Assembly: GCA_029168955.1 (NCBI GenBank)
Contig: JAPDOI010000149.1
Span: forward strand, 1,357,501-1,421,500
DNA from: Aplectana chamaeleonis
Taxonomy: Eukaryota > Nematoda > Chromadorea > Rhabditida > Cosmocercidae
Direction: 5' to 3'
DNA length: 64,000 nt
Below, one piece after another: positions 23,434 to 34,759 of this stretch. The position numbers and the translations under genes are program-made. The notes beneath the pieces were generated by a model that saw only the letters and a list, made by a program, of their open reading frames with translations, was not told the DNA's origin and did no database searches. How positions within the stretch are numbered: position 1 is the stretch's first letter; each line of letters starts with the position of its first letter.

Positions 23434-24322
23434 ATGGATTCCGAAAGTCTCACCGAGCAGATACTACTGGGTTCGCCGACGAAGTCGAGCGACGGAGGAG
23501 ACCACAGGGAGGAGGTCGCGATCGATAGAAACGTGAGTTCGCAATTATTGGGAAGGAAAAGGGAAATAATCAAGCAATTAAACAAAAGCTTGTCGCTCAT
23601 ACGTATTGAAAGCGAACAAGTTCTAAGCAAGAATTTCAGTACGGCTGACCCGATTAGGAACAGTGTGGTAGACACAGTGGAACAGCAGATTAGGATAGTC
23701 AAAGAAACAATGGGAAATGCAATAGAACGATTCTCTCAGGACTGTGCGGGCGCGAATAGGGTTGTAGACACGCAGAGAGTTGAGGAAGGGGTGCTGGAAA
23801 TTCTGGAAGTGGCTAGATTGACTACTACCAGTCAGCGGGAGCAGTGTTTGGACGAGAAGATGGCAGACAGAGAAATATTAGGAAGTGTTTGTGAGCAACT
23901 GAGTTGCAATCCGAGTGATATAGAGAGCAAATTGAAGAGTATTGTGGAAAATGTGGGAAGGTCTGAGGATACGATTTCTAGGCTAAAGGATGAAGTTGAA
24001 AAAAAAAGAATTGCAGGTACAATCACTGACGGAGCGGATGAAGATTTTGGGTCAAGCCCCCACGACAACGCAAGAGGAGCCTTTTGGCAATGGAGGTAAA
24101 TGGCAACGATTCGCTTCCGTTAGTACAAAACTGAAAAATGAAATTCAGGATGTAACCCTACAGATCTCGAAGGATGGGACGCACATTGTTGCTCGCCTAC
24201 GCACAGCAGAAAATTCGCCGCGAGAAGCACCGGAAACAGGGATACATGGGCCACAGGTACCCATATTATCGGTTCAAGCAATAATAATGGGGCTGAAATG
24301 TTTGCGCAGGAGAATGCGATAG
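23434..24322 (+). pseudogene. Gag-like coiled-coil protein of the LTR element, N-terminal part
   Basis: ATG 23434 lies 3 bases after a TTCCAG acceptor-like site and opens 221 codons of polar, charged, probably coiled-coil sequence to 24099. A second frame (23990-24322) overlaps it and seems to continue the protein after a shift. There is no zinc knuckle. Its position in an LTR element suggests gag, but the assignment is by position, not by a diagnostic motif. Confidence 0.5.
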
Positions 24323-24395
24323 TAGAATATCAGCGATTCCCACTGTGGAACCTTTTTACGCTACCGAAGACAGGAGTTTTAGGGGTATGATATAT

Positions 24396-24682
24396 TTTTG
24401 CGACACACGGTTGCGTCGCTCTGCACAGCGACAGCGACCGCCTCCCGTCCTTTAAATCTGTCGCTGTCGCAGTGCACTGCACAGCGACAGCGACAGTGGT
24501 AGGGACAGGCTATGGCACAGTTGCAGTATGTCAGCCCTCCGCGACACGTCGCTGCGACCCACACGCGACATCTGTTCCTACGACGACCGTTGTCGTTGCT
24601 CCCATGCGGGTCCCGCCACGATTTGTGCTATATTGCATGCCTGTCGCTCATTACAGCGACAAAGTATACCATAGGCCTTAGG
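24396..24682. repeat. TGTCGCTG-rich repeat, copy 2
   Basis: Shares long blocks with 18640-18905 and interrupts the gag-like region of the LTR element. It contains many inverted CAGCGACAG motifs. Confidence 0.7.
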
Positions 24683-24752
24683 AAGCTTTTGAATGAATTA
24701 AATATTCGATAACGCAGGCCGCAATGGGATTACCGCAGCCTCATACAACTTT

Positions 24753-25139
24753 TTGTTTCTGACAACGGCAGTGAGGCGGGGATGCAAAATAATCGCCTCC
24801 AGTGGAACACGTGGCGAAGCTGCATGGGAGAAAAACAGGAAGGACACACGCGATATGATGGAAGTACTGAGGGACGCTTCATCGACACTGAAGCGCAACA
24901 TCATCACGATGTTCGGTGTAGTGCCGTCGATGGAGGAGCCGTGCGGAGCGCTAACAGAAACGAATAGAGAAATCCCGAAGGAAAGCTATGCCACCAACAT
25001 CGTTCGAGCATTTATGGTGGCCATGGACAAACAAATAAAACCGTATGTCAGAGGGAAGCTATTCGATTTTCGGGAGGAGACCATACCCCGCAAGGATGCC
25101 TACGATGATGCACGACGAGCACGAAAGGAAAGGAGATAG
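24753..25139 (+). pseudogene. Gag-like C-terminal remnant
   Basis: A 128-codon frame ending YATNIVRAFMVAMDKQIKPY, then a basic tail (DDARRARKERR). The pattern resembles the end of a retrotransposon capsid domain. No zinc knuckle, protease or polymerase follows before the 3' LTR. Confidence 0.45.
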
Positions 25140-25169
25140 CCGCAGAATAGGATGAATTATGGTATGATC

Positions 25170-25300
25170 CATCACTGATCGAGAGATCGCCGCGTTGAAC
25201 ACAAGTGGCACGCACGCAAGCGAAGAGGTAGCATCACTACCTCCTCGCTTGCATGCGTGCCACATGTGTTCGACGCGGCGCTCTCTCGACCAGTGATCGA
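25170..25300. repeat. Near-perfect hairpin, copy 2
   Basis: Same family as 18943-19084: ATCACTGATCGAGAGATCGC against its complement, meeting at GTAGCATCACTAC. About 131 bp. Confidence 0.8.
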
Positions 25301-25480
25301 CGATAACAGTGTGGGCCCCAGTAGTTCCCGAGGGAGAGGTCGCTACCACCCGTACCACCAGCACCTTAAGGTAGACTCATATGCGCGATTTTTTAGGTCG
25401 TTTTAGTTTTGTTATGTTTATATGGTTTATAAATATTTGTTAAGGTCCAATTGTCTGTCATCGGCAGGGACGCCGATTTC

Positions 25481-25492
25481 AGGAGGAGGGAG
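25481..25492 (+). promoter_or_regulatory. Polypurine tract of the LTR element
   Basis: AGGAGGAGGGAG, one base before the 3' LTR. This is the expected place and composition for the plus-strand primer. Confidence 0.75.
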
Positions 25493-25493
25493 T

Positions 25494-25810
25494 TGTTAAT
25501 AAATGGCAAGGATTGGCCGTGGGTCAAAGTGCGCCGGTGACAACTCGAGGGGCGGAGCGACCACCGAGATCGTCCGGGAAATGGCCACCAATGGGAGAAC
25601 TGGCAGCGAGCCAACCGAATGGCCATAAAAGGGCCTCCGAGATGGCAAAGAGTCTTCAGTCGTCCTCTTCCATCGCTCCTCTGGCTTCGGCCATTTTTAC
25701 TGTTTTTTATTTCTAAATAAACTATTTGTGGCCACTCTCTGTGCCGCATCCCCAGTTGTCAGAGCATTTTCGCTCACACTGACCGCGAACCAGGGCCAAC
25801 CCCTGGTACA
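25494..25810 (+). repeat. 3' LTR (317 bp)
   Basis: Matches the 5' LTR at 14354-14679. It is followed by the AGCT target duplication at 25811-25814. Confidence 0.9.
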
Positions 25811-25814
25811 AGCT

Positions 25815-26330
25815 ACTTGAAAGCCTAGAAAACGCCAGTAGCGCTGTTGTGTATGTGATTTGTATAGGAGTCACTATCAAGTTCAGCAAGGCCGTTAGCT
25901 TATCCTTCGTTGAAGATACTTCTGTTAATCCCTGCCAGCTATGTAATATAAGTTTCCGTAAAAAATAAATGCTAGAGATCCAAAGAATGGGTGTATTTTT
26001 GAACTCTGCAGTGTGTTGGACCCGCAAAGGATTCACTCTGAAAAGGGCTTGCGGCCAGCGTGACCCACCTTAGTTTAACCGGGGGCGTGCAGCAAACCGC
26101 TAGCAAGCTCAGTGTTGTGGGAGTGTACGCCGGCCTTAAAACTGGCCAATACAGGTGCGACATTCATGTGCGAATAGGAGGTTAAATACGTGATGGTTGG
26201 TCGATATTAATGGCGAAAGACTATCCACACCGCGATCAGCACCGCGCGATTTAGGTTGTGACCGAAGCCACTCACAATTTGTACTGTTAGTAGCAAGTGG
26301 TAGCTCAGAAAAACCGGGAGCAGCTTGGGA
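25815..26330. repeat. Diverged dispersed repeat, inverted partner at 34760-35235
   Basis: Shares diverged blocks in reverse orientation with 34760-35235, for example AAGCTACTT...GTTAGCTT and CCACACCGCGATCAGC...ACTGTTAGTAGCAAG. The boundaries are unclear, and part may belong to the LTR that follows. Confidence 0.4.
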
Positions 26331-26559
26331 CGAAGGAAACGCCCTCTGCCCGCCCATCGGCTTCTGCAGCAGCTGCTCTCGGTATACGGGAGCAGCTGCT
26401 GGAAACTGTCGCGGTCTGTGAGTGGTCGGGGGCGTGTCCGCGAAAATTGGACCAATGAGGTTGCTGTGATGAAAGATCACAGAGTGGTCGCCGTGTCAGT
26501 CGATCACCACGTAGGCGGAGTTAGCTGATTTAGGCGCGAAAACCCGCCAATCACAGACC

Positions 26560-26804
26560 ACCCAACGCGCCATATAAACCCCTGCCGATGCACTGTTGCA
26601 GATTTCATCCCGTCTCCTGTACCTGTTCCAGCCACCGCCACCACTCCTGTTGCCGCCGTCTCCAGTGGCTACCACGCCAACGAGCCGACGTCAACCAGTA
26701 CCCGTCATCACCCACTCACTATATTCTAGTGCACTATTTTTGACTGTTTCGTACTCTCGCCAATAAACCTTTTGCTTACCTCTGTGCTAGTCGCAGACGT
26801 AACA
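26560..26804 (+). repeat. 3' portion of a Ty3/gypsy-like LTR
   Basis: TATAAA at 26573-26578, AATAAA at 26762-26767 and a terminal ACA at 26804 just ahead of a primer-binding site mark the promoter, polyadenylation signal and end of an LTR. The 5' limit cannot be fixed because no second LTR exists in the window. Confidence 0.6.
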
Positions 26805-26807
26805 AAT

Positions 26808-26825
26808 TGGCGATCAGAATCGGGC
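26808..26825 (+). promoter_or_regulatory. Primer-binding site of the gypsy-like element
   Basis: TGGCGATCAGAATCGGGC starts three bases after the LTR end. TGG pairs with a tRNA CCA end; the tRNA is not identified. Confidence 0.6.
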
Positions 26826-27052
26826 TCAGCGCCTGTGGAATAGCTCGACCGACGCACGTCTTTGAGACTTGTTTCCGGTTTCGCGTGATTGATTACTCCA
26901 CCGAAGTCACATTCCGGTGTTGAGAAGTCCCACTGAAGGTTAATCCGGTGTTGACTGAGCCTGGTTGAGAATACGGTAGCTTGCGTTTTAATCGCTGGAG
27001 CAAGATTTTGTAGTAGAAAAGAGCGTGCTGGATTGAAAAGTCGCCGCTGAAA

Positions 27053-27943
27053 ATGGCACTAGAAATGAACTCTGAAACGATTCAGAAGATTCTTGATCAG
27101 AATGCTCAGCGAATGGCGCTGATGCAAGAAATGTCAAAAGTGAAGACAATAGGCAATGGAATCAATACAAAGAAAGGGGTGACATCTGCTGCTTTGACTT
27201 TGATGTCGGAGTTGAACGATCGATTGGCCATGTTCGTCTTCGATCCCGAGATTGATCGGTGCTTTTCTCGGTGGTACGACAGGCATGAAGACACCTGCCC
27301 ATCGGTGGAGTGATTGAGGAGCTCATTATGAAAGATGGTGCATCCCTCACAGATGATGCGAGGTCGAGATTTTTACTTGAGAAGCTGGGAAATGACGTTT
27401 TTGAAAGATACAAACGTCAGATACTCCCAAAAACACCATCGGATGTGTCATACTGCGAGATGATATCAACCCTGAAAGACACGTTTGACGTGAAGAAATC
27501 TTTATTCACATTACGTTATCTGTGTATGAAAGTTGAGAAACAAGAATCGGAAGATTACATGCAATACACTGGTCGAGTAAATGAAATGTGTGAACATGCA
27601 TGTTTCAACAAGCTGGAGAGCGAGGGTTTGAAAGCTTTATTGTGGATTTATGGGTTAAAATCTCACAGATATCGAGAAATTCGACCGCGACCGCTTGCAT
27701 TCCTGGACAAGGAAGAAAAAGAGAACAGGGAGCCAAGCTTGCATGATTTATTCAAAGAATGTGACCGAATAGTGACGCTGTTGAACACGTCAAAGATGAT
27801 CGAAAGTGACTCACACGATGTCAAAAGAGTTGAAACTGACCTGAAAAGGGTAGGCCGCATTAGCGAATGCTGGAACTGCGGTAAAACTGGTCACACAAGT
27901 CGAGATTGCCGGAGCAAGCCATGGACTTGCAACTCATGCAAGG
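27053..27943 (+). pseudogene. Gypsy-like gag, frameshifted and interrupted
   Basis: ATG 27053 opens a capsid-like region that changes frame near 27290 and continues to 27943. A CCHC zinc knuckle, CWNCGKTGHTSRDC, lies at about 27867-27908. A second knuckle begins CNSCK and is cut by the BEL insertion; its remaining His and Cys lie in frame beyond 40573, giving C-x2-C-x4-H-x4-C when the target duplication is counted once. Gag would coat element RNA in the cytoplasm. Confidence 0.8.
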
Positions 27944-28890
27944 TGTCGTGACTTTCGTCCGACTTATTCCTTGCTGACGTCATCCCCAACGCAGGGGCGG
28001 CAGAGTGCATAGACACCGGGGCCTGGCGGCGTGCCAGTACGGTTAGGAACATTCTAGAGCAGGCAGAGACGCAGAGGGCGCAGGCGACCAGAGCCCCGCC
28101 CATCGATTACCGTCATTCTTCTCGTCGTGGTGCGCGCCTGCCGGCTGCTCGTCAACATCAACGCAGTCGAGTCCGAGCTCTCCTGCTCCCAATGGATCGT
28201 CATCAGCCCAGCGAGCCGTAGCTCGCTGGCCAAGCAGTACGGCCGCAGTCATCGTCCGGCCAAGAGCCCAAGTCATCAGGTGGGCATTTTCCGTACTGCC
28301 TAAGAAGCAGACGCCCGAAGGGAGGGCAATGGCGCTGGGGGCCATTGCCTCTGCCCCGCAGTCCCGGTGCCGTGACACTCGTCCCACCGAAGTGACGCGG
28401 AGGATACGCAGCGGCCCGGAGGCACCACTTAGGCCGACCCCTAGTAACTGGGAGGAGAATCCGCACTTGACCCGTAGGCACGTTGTAAATGAGAGAGGTT
28501 AAACGCATCCTAATATCTGGTGTTCTGTTGTGTTGCAAGGTACAGACAACGTGGCGGTAATATCCGCAGGCTACGGCCTTATTTAGTGCAGTCGACAGCC
28601 CATGTGTATTTTATGTTGTGTTCGCTTTGGGTCATGAACCAGGGCGCCGAGGTCGTCAAGGGGTGTATTTGGGACGTGTAAACACTGATGAGTATTGTGT
28701 GGTTATATATGTGTCAGCTCAAACAGTGCTTGGGCCTTTGTGTGTACGTACTGTACCCGCAGTGGCAGTGTAGGTATAGAGCGAGCATAGCGTGCAGAGT
28801 CCTGTCGCAGGTGTCCCCCAGACCGTGACGGGCGGGTCTGTCACCCACACCGCCGATGCAAGGAGCTTGGCGCACCCGCACGTCGCGACA
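27944..28890 (+). repeat. BEL/Pao 5' LTR (947 bp)
   Basis: Starts TGTCGTGACT and ends CGCGACA. A TATATAT lies near 28704. The 3' LTR is 14 bp shorter, lacking a segment between GGCG and GACA near the end. Confidence 0.9.
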
Positions 28891-28908
28891 TGGTGCATCT
28901 AGCTGGGG
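28891..28908 (+). promoter_or_regulatory. Primer-binding site of the BEL/Pao element
   Basis: TGGTGCATCTAGCTGGGG directly after the LTR. The first nine bases complement a tRNA ending GATGCACCA, as in many eukaryotic tRNA-Gly; the tRNA assignment is inference. Confidence 0.7.
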
Positions 28909-29654
28909 TTGGTCGTGGGGAAACCCACGGCTGGCCTTAGTGATCGAACCCTGCACGCTTCGCGCAAATGCGAGAAGGTCCCATTATTTTTGTGTGTTTA
29001 CCTGTTTAACCGTTTGTTTCAGGCTGATCTGTGAACCAGCCGTCATGGAGTGGTCTAGGAAGGAGGTTCGACTGGGAGTAGAGCACTTACCACCATAGTG
29101 CCGTCGTCGCTATCTCCTGTTGCCTGTGGTGGCAGCAGCCCGACTGGGGGACATGGTTGCGACATTGCGGCGGCGGTCACTGTCATGACATAGGGAACGG
29201 GAGTAGAAACCCCTCGAGGACTGTGTGTTGATTGTCAGTAGGTGTCCTCTCACCGGCGCGGCGGTGTCGGGGTGCCGGGGGATCCATAGGCTCTACTCGC
29301 AGCTTCGCATGGAAATCGGCCGCATCACTCGGTCCGCAAGTGCTTCATGATCCTGTAATAGCTCCAGTCTTGCTAACACTCGGTCTATATTAATCTCTCT
29401 GTTCACATATCTTCCATCTCAATATGCGCCACAATATCACACCATCAACCCCCTCCATCACACATCTACACTCATGTCCCTCGTAACATCTCATAATTTT
29501 CGCACTTGTCTGTCTAGTTGCTGAATAGGCCATCCTCGTTTTTTGCCGCGTAGGTCGCCGTCGGGAGCTCTTGGCCAAAGGCTACCCTCGGCATGGATGT
29601 GTACAAAACAGTATTTTTCAGATTTGGGAATTCGCAGTTTGACCAACTGCACAG
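28909..29654 (+). other. Leader of the BEL/Pao element
   Basis: Non-coding. An acceptor-like TATTTTTCAG lies near 29610-29619, 35 bases before the open frame of gag 1, so the leader may be spliced. Confidence 0.45.
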
Positions 29655-31238
29655 TTGCCTACAATCTCAACAGTCGGTGCGTGTAAAGCTAACCTCACCA
29701 AAGCGCTTACAGCGCTCCAGGTCGCTAGAGGAAAGGTAGGTCAAGATCTCCTACAGCCTTTGGTTGCCTCTCAGTGTACTATTGACACGCGCCAGCTCCT
29801 TGACGCACGTCTCGGAGCCCTTCGGTCGCATATGTCAGAGATAGGAACTTGTTTGCATTCCATCTTGGAGCGTCAGCAAGCTTTCCGCAGTTTTCTAGGC
29901 GACAATCCTACTTCAGGTGATGCTCAAGATCAATACATTACCTATATGGAGGAAAACAACGCCGAAGCGATCTTAAACGACGCAGAAGATCTGCTAGCTA
30001 TGCTTGACAGCAGCAAGACGAACACGGAGATGCAGCTAGAACGTATCGCAACTCTCATCGTGTCCTCTCCTACTCGTGACGATGCCAGTAGCTCGACTAC
30101 GGAGCAGACCGCAAACGCAATCCACACGAGCGCATTGATTCCGGTCGTCAGACCGTCAGTCCAATCGCAAAATCCACCACCGGCACCTTTTGACCATAAT
30201 ATTACCCCAGGGGACGGGATTCCGAGCGGGACTATGCCTGCTAACGCGCCGATTGATCCAGCCATTCAGCTGGGCAAACTGACGCTGGGGCCCTTCCACG
30301 GGGGCATCAATCAATTCCGCCGGTTCTGGACTGCCTTTGAGCTCACAGTTCATGACAATGCCGCAATGACACCGGAAATCAAATTTCTCTACCTCCAAAG
30401 TCTCTTAAAAGGTGACGCGCAGATTGTGTTGCACGACCTTTGTCTAGGTGAGTGTAACTACCATCATCTTGTGCAGACGCTCAAGAAGCGGTACGATCGC
30501 CCTCACAGGCATCGCACCATGCTTCACAAGCAGCTGCAGCAGTTATCACCTGCTCGGGGAAGTGGCGACAGTATGCGCAACACTTGGTTCGCAATTTCAG
30601 GTATTATCCAAGGACTGCGTCAGTACGAGAGTCTTGGAACGGTTCTTCCGGTCCTTGACCTCGTCAAATCGAAGTTTCCAACGGATGTGCAGCAGAAACT
30701 CCACGACGTCGAGTTTCAAACTGGGAAGGATTTTGATCTGTACCAGATTATGCAGCAGTTGGACAAGATCATCGCGTCCAAGGAGAAGTACGGGGATTCG
30801 ACCACCTTAAGAGACAGTTACTCGGTTAATACGCACTCTCGCGAGCGAAGTCCGAATCGTTCCCGTTCGTCTCCGCCACGCATAAAATCGCCAGGATCTA
30901 ATTCTGGCTCGCAAAGATGCTGTTTTTGCGACTCATCGAGTCATAGCACCTCTAGGTGCAAGATAAACCTACCGGTTCCAGCCCGCCGCAATTTGGTTCG
31001 CGCGCTAAAACTGTGCTGGAAATGTTTACGATCCGGTCATTATACTTCCAGGTGCTCATATCCTGATTGTCGGCAATGCGGAGGAGATCATCATGTACTC
31101 CTCTGCATGAACCGTTCACGCAGGGACAGTCACGATCGTGATCGATCGCACAGAAGCAGCTCTCACTCTCGCCAGGACAGTCGCCGTGATTATCAATCCG
31201 CTCAGGTTCGTTATCCCTCCCCGGACGAAGAGAGATAG
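29655..31238 (+). CDS. Gag-like protein 1 of the BEL/Pao element (DUF1759 plus zinc array)
   Basis: An open frame of about 527 codons. The first ATG is at 29832; the frame is open upstream to 29640, so the true start may depend on splicing. An N-terminal helical region is followed by a block with LTLGPFHGG, FRRFWTAFELTVH and FLYLQSLLKGDA typical of the Pao gag domain (DUF1759). Then comes a triple Cys/His array (CCFCDSSSHSTSRC, CWKCLRSGHYTSRC, CRQCGGDHHVLLC) and an Arg/Ser-rich tail. In autonomous relatives an aspartic protease would follow the zinc array; here the frame stops. Role: particle assembly and RNA packaging, inferred from family. Confidence 0.85.
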   Translation: MPTISTVGACKANLTKALTALQVARGKVGQDLLQPLVASQCTIDTRQLLDARLGALRSHMSEIGTCLHSILERQQAFRSFLGDNPTSGDAQDQYITYMEENNAEAILNDAEDLLAMLDSSKTNTEMQLERIATLIVSSPTRDDASSSTTEQTANAIHTSALIPVVRPSVQSQNPPPAPFDHNITPGDGIPSGTMPANAPIDPAIQLGKLTLGPFHGGINQFRRFWTAFELTVHDNAAMTPEIKFLYLQSLLKGDAQIVLHDLCLGECNYHHLVQTLKKRYDRPHRHRTMLHKQLQQLSPARGSGDSMRNTWFAISGIIQGLRQYESLGTVLPVLDLVKSKFPTDVQQKLHDVEFQTGKDFDLYQIMQQLDKIIASKEKYGDSTTLRDSYSVNTHSRERSPNRSRSSPPRIKSPGSNSGSQRCCFCDSSSHSTSRCKINLPVPARRNLVRALKLCWKCLRSGHYTSRCSYPDCRQCGGDHHVLLCMNRSRRDSHDRDRSHRSSSHSRQDSRRDYQSAQVRYPSPDEER

Positions 31239-32508
31239 CCAAGACCGCATCATCATGGTCAGTTACAGTCCAATTCTCGAGATTAACGAGAGTCAGGTAC
31301 GTTCCATGATTCCTTGTTGTCGCTAAAAACGCATTGTCTCTGCTTTTTAAGATTTATTCTGGTCAAAATCCGCAAGTTGCAGCGTTTTTCATATTCTTCC
31401 ACATCGACTGGTAAGTTAACGCGCTCTAATCACAACGTGGCAGACGCGTCGCGGTCTGATCTCATCCGCGCGCGGCCACGCCGCACGAGCGCCAGTAACA
31501 TCATTTCGAAATGGTCGACGTCGTTCGCGGTCGATTTGGACTCGCTGGTCATTTGTTGGAAATTCACCGGATTGATCTCGCACTGGACGCCACACCCTCT
31601 TCTCTGCGGTAGTCAGGTACCCCGCTTTAGATTTTTTATCTAATTTGTGTGCGTACGTGCCGCGCATATTTTGTTGTTTTGCGTTTGCCCGCTTTTCCTT
31701 CATATTTTGACTCGTATTCGTCGTTCCTGCCAGAATCACATTTTCTGATTTCTTTCTCATATTTGATTTGGCTCCTCACCCCGCATCTTCCACAGTGGAT
31801 AACCCCATCAGCTTAAATGCCCGCATTTTGCACTTTTTAGGTGTACTCGCATTTTCGCTGGAGTTACACTCCTACTTTTATACATCCAGTTTTTAGTCAA
31901 TACCTGGCCCTCACGCGCTCACTGTGTGTGATCTACCGCACACACACGACCCTCCTACCGCACGCAAACCTGACTTTCCTTAACAATCACCCTTCACCCC
32001 AAACTTTCCATCGTAGTATGATTCTTAATTTTTGTTTTTTCGTTTTTCAGCGCAGAGAATCCCTTTGATGCAGGGGAACCTCTGCCCAAATTTTTCAAAA
32101 ATCCCAAAACTTGTTAAAATTTAAAAAAAAAATTCTCTCTCCCTCATGCATCATTTCGCATATTTTGTTTTCAGCGCAGGCAAACCCTCAAATACGGGGT
32201 AACCCCGTGCGCGAATTTTTCTAAAAATCCCAAAAACTTTAAACATTTTTTCAACACATTCAACAAACAATTTTTCATAATCTTTATTCAATACAACAAA
32301 CAATAGTTTCTTCTCATCATAGCAGCTTAAAACATCCGCACCTCATTGGTGCACTCACCTCTCCAACCACTATTAACAGACTTGCTTGCACGTTTCGCGC
32401 ATTCATCGTAATTCACGCTCATTTTTCCGTTGGTTTAACACGCTATCGCACTTCTTTCTTTTCAGAAAACTTGTGTACCGTGCCCTGCACCAGCACACAG
32501 CGTTCACG
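31239..32508 (+). other. Spacer between the two gag genes
   Basis: Pyrimidine-rich and non-coding. It holds an imperfect direct repeat about 124 bp apart (32050-32107 and 32174-32237: CGCAG..AA.CC.T...A followed by TTTTTC.AAAAATCCCAAAA). Each copy directly follows an acceptor-like TTTTCAG (32043-32050 and 32167-32174). A third acceptor-like TTTTCAG ends at 32465, 44 bases before the gag 2 ATG. Confidence 0.55.
32459..32465 (+). promoter_or_regulatory. Possible splice or trans-splice acceptor before gag 2
   Basis: TTTTCAG after a pyrimidine tract, 44 bases upstream of ATG 32509. It matches the nematode acceptor consensus TTTTCAG. Use in cis or trans splicing is inference. Confidence 0.45.
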
Positions 32509-32772
32509 ATGAACAACGATAAATACATGTCCAACTCGCAGCCACCGCCATCGGCTGCACCGGAGACGTCGCATCCTTTTGCGATTGCGCAGCAGTTGCA
32601 ACAGCTTCTGCAAAATGCTCCGCAGGTACAGACACCACTGCTTCAGCAACTCGCAGCTGAGCTTTCAGCGGCCAACGCAGCTCTCCAGCCAACCATCGCT
32701 AGCACACATGCCATCTCTTCCGCTAGCACCGCATCGCTGGGACCTGCTTTTCAGGCCAATATCGCTCACAAT
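32509..32772 (+). CDS. Gag-like protein 2, first segment
   Basis: ATG 32509 (MNNDKYMSNSQ) opens a Gln/Ala/Ser-rich N-terminal region. The frame is interrupted by the hAT-like element after CTCACAAT (32765-32772) and continues in the same frame at 35963, once one copy of the 8-bp duplication is removed. The gene was therefore intact until that insertion, and the total length would be about 436 residues. Confidence 0.8.
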
Positions 32773-33258
32773 CAGGGGTGTGCGGCAATTGCCGTTTGCC
32801 GATTGCCGTTTGCCGGCCTTTTTTGGGGTTTGCCGTTGCCGTTGCCGTTTGCCGAAATTGTCGTCTAAAACGGCAAATTTTCGGCAAAAATTCGTTGAAA
32901 CAACAGAATTTCCCTAACCGCAGTCTCTGTATTGGTCACCGATTCGGAGCTGCTATAAATAATTATTTTGACTAGTTCCAGCTTCTGGTTCTGGTTCATT
33001 CAATGTATAATTTTATCCTTTCAATCAGTAACTTATGAAAACATCTCGACTGGGTAATCAGAGGAGTTCGTTAGAGTTCTAAATTGTTTGGGAGCCTCCA
33101 GATGTCTTTTTTAATCATCGAATGCCAAAATCGTAAAAAACTTTTTCAGAGGCATACCGATTACTGCAAGTTCTAAGATTACAAAACCAAGTCATATCAA
33201 AGCTGTAGCGCAAAAGCAGCCTTATCTGGACATATGAACCAGTGGAGAACTCGTGTAC

Positions 33259-33534
33259 TGTGCTTATCTGGGCCAAATTCTGGTCCGCAATTGCGTCTCG
33301 ACACGCTTTGCAGCCGCACGCGCTCGAGTCAGTCGGGTTTCCGGCGCCAAAGCCGACTCGATGTGACTTTTTATACAATTTTCTCCAATTTTTCTTAATT
33401 TCCAGCTTCCGAAACCCACCCAGAGTCACCACATCGGCGGCTGCAGCGCTGGAAGGTCTTCTAACTCGAGAGCGTGCGGCCGCAAAACGTGTGGAGACGC
33501 AATTGCGGACCGGAATTTGGCCCAGATAAGCACA
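33259..33534. repeat. Fold-back MITE, TGTGCTTATCTGG family, copy 1
   Basis: TGTGCTTATCTGGGCCAAAT pairs with the complementary right end, with arms of about 75 bp (GCAATTGCG...GCGGCCGCA). The second copy is at 60914-61190. Confidence 0.85.
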
Positions 33535-33659
33535 GTATATAGGCACACTTATCGTCGGTTGGTTGGCTGATGTTAATAATTGGGACAGGAAAATTATCAA
33601 TTCTTCAAACACTTTGTCCGGCTTTTTAAAAGTTGATCAATATTCACAGCGGTCATTAA

Positions 33660-34130
33660 AGGCAGTGGTCAAGGAAATCTTCGATTTCGAGATCACTAGC
33701 TGAAATGAAAGGTTGACTTAAAGGCACAGTCCAAACTCAGAATCGTTTTTCTGATTTTATGCCCTTGTTGAAAACGGTCCCACGCTGATTCGATCGATGT
33801 CTCTGAAATCGTACAAGACCCCGTGGGAACGGAGTTATGGCGCCTCAAAAATTGAGCTGCAAAAACATAGTGGACGAGTTGTCCGAGGCTTATAACTTCC
33901 GTCATTTGCAACCGATGTATGCGAGGCGACCTGAATAAAGAGATGAAGATCCAGAAGGAGTTCGAGGCCCATTGCAACAACAGTGTGGGAAACCTGCTCA
34001 AAACGAGCAACCAATAGCAATATACGGCCCGAAACTTGAACGTAGTGTACTCGCTCCACCCACTTCCTCGGTAGCCACAGGGGAGGTAAGTTGGGCGGGT
34101 AAACCACATTCAAGTTTTGGGACCGTATGA
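33660..34130. repeat. TTAA-flanked MITE ends, two families adjoining
   Basis: TTAA then AGGCAGTGGTC at 33656-33670, and TTAA then AGGCACAGTCC at 33718-33732. The second resembles elements at 49044-49714 and, in reverse, 51480-51660 (CACCATTGGAATCAGC and GAGGACCATAACTC type phrases). The right limits are unclear. Confidence 0.5.
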
Positions 34131-34310
34131 AGCGATTTATTGCTTGTTTCTAGCCGACATTGTTGCTGCCATTGGCCTCGTGCTAGATTGTAGGCCGAAT
34201 ACGCACAAAGGGAAGAGCCGAAGAGCAGTCCAGCTGGCTAGCGCACTGCACGCGACGCCCCAGCGACGAAGTGAGCGCAGCGGACTTCCGTCGCGCGCGT
34301 CGCATTTATA

Positions 34311-34581
34311 CTCTGTTTATCTTGAATTGTACAAAACACGGTCCGCCAATAGTCCTCTAATTGGCCCGCTAGTACCGTAGTGTACGTCCACGACGCGTTC
34401 TCGCCAGACCCGGGTGGCAGGGTGGGTAGCCGAGTGACGGCATTGACGAATCGATTGCTCTGCACACCGGGTGTACACCCGGGTCTGCCGAGATAGCGTC
34501 GTGGACGTACACTACGGTACTAGCGGGCCAATTAGAGGACTATTGGCGGACCGCGTTTTGTGCAATTCAAGATAAACAGAG
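34311..34581. repeat. Fold-back element, about 86-bp arms
   Basis: CTCTGTTTATCTTGAATTGT...CGTCCACGACGC is repeated in inverse orientation at the right. The central part contains a small hairpin (GGTGTACACC). No coding content. Confidence 0.8.
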
Positions 34582-34759
34582 AATAGCAGTCAAACGCCCT
34601 CATTCTGCGCATTCGATCAACATGCCCCTCGGAGCTCTTGATTTTAAAATTCGAAGGCTGCTTTTACTGTGAGCACTGCATTCAACAAGGCTGGTCTGAC
34701 TCCATTCCTGTAGCCTCACAAGGGTAACCATTCAATCGTAGTTTGAAGTGAGCGAAATT

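Noticed and set aside
28043..28538. Minus-strand open frames of about 110 codons, repeated at 39735-40230
   Set aside because: They lie inside the two LTR copies and recur only because the LTR is duplicated; no domain is recognisable.
28680..28700. CTGATGAG in the BEL/Pao LTR (also at about 40377) as a hammerhead ribozyme core
   Set aside because: The matching GAAA strand and stems were not found around it.
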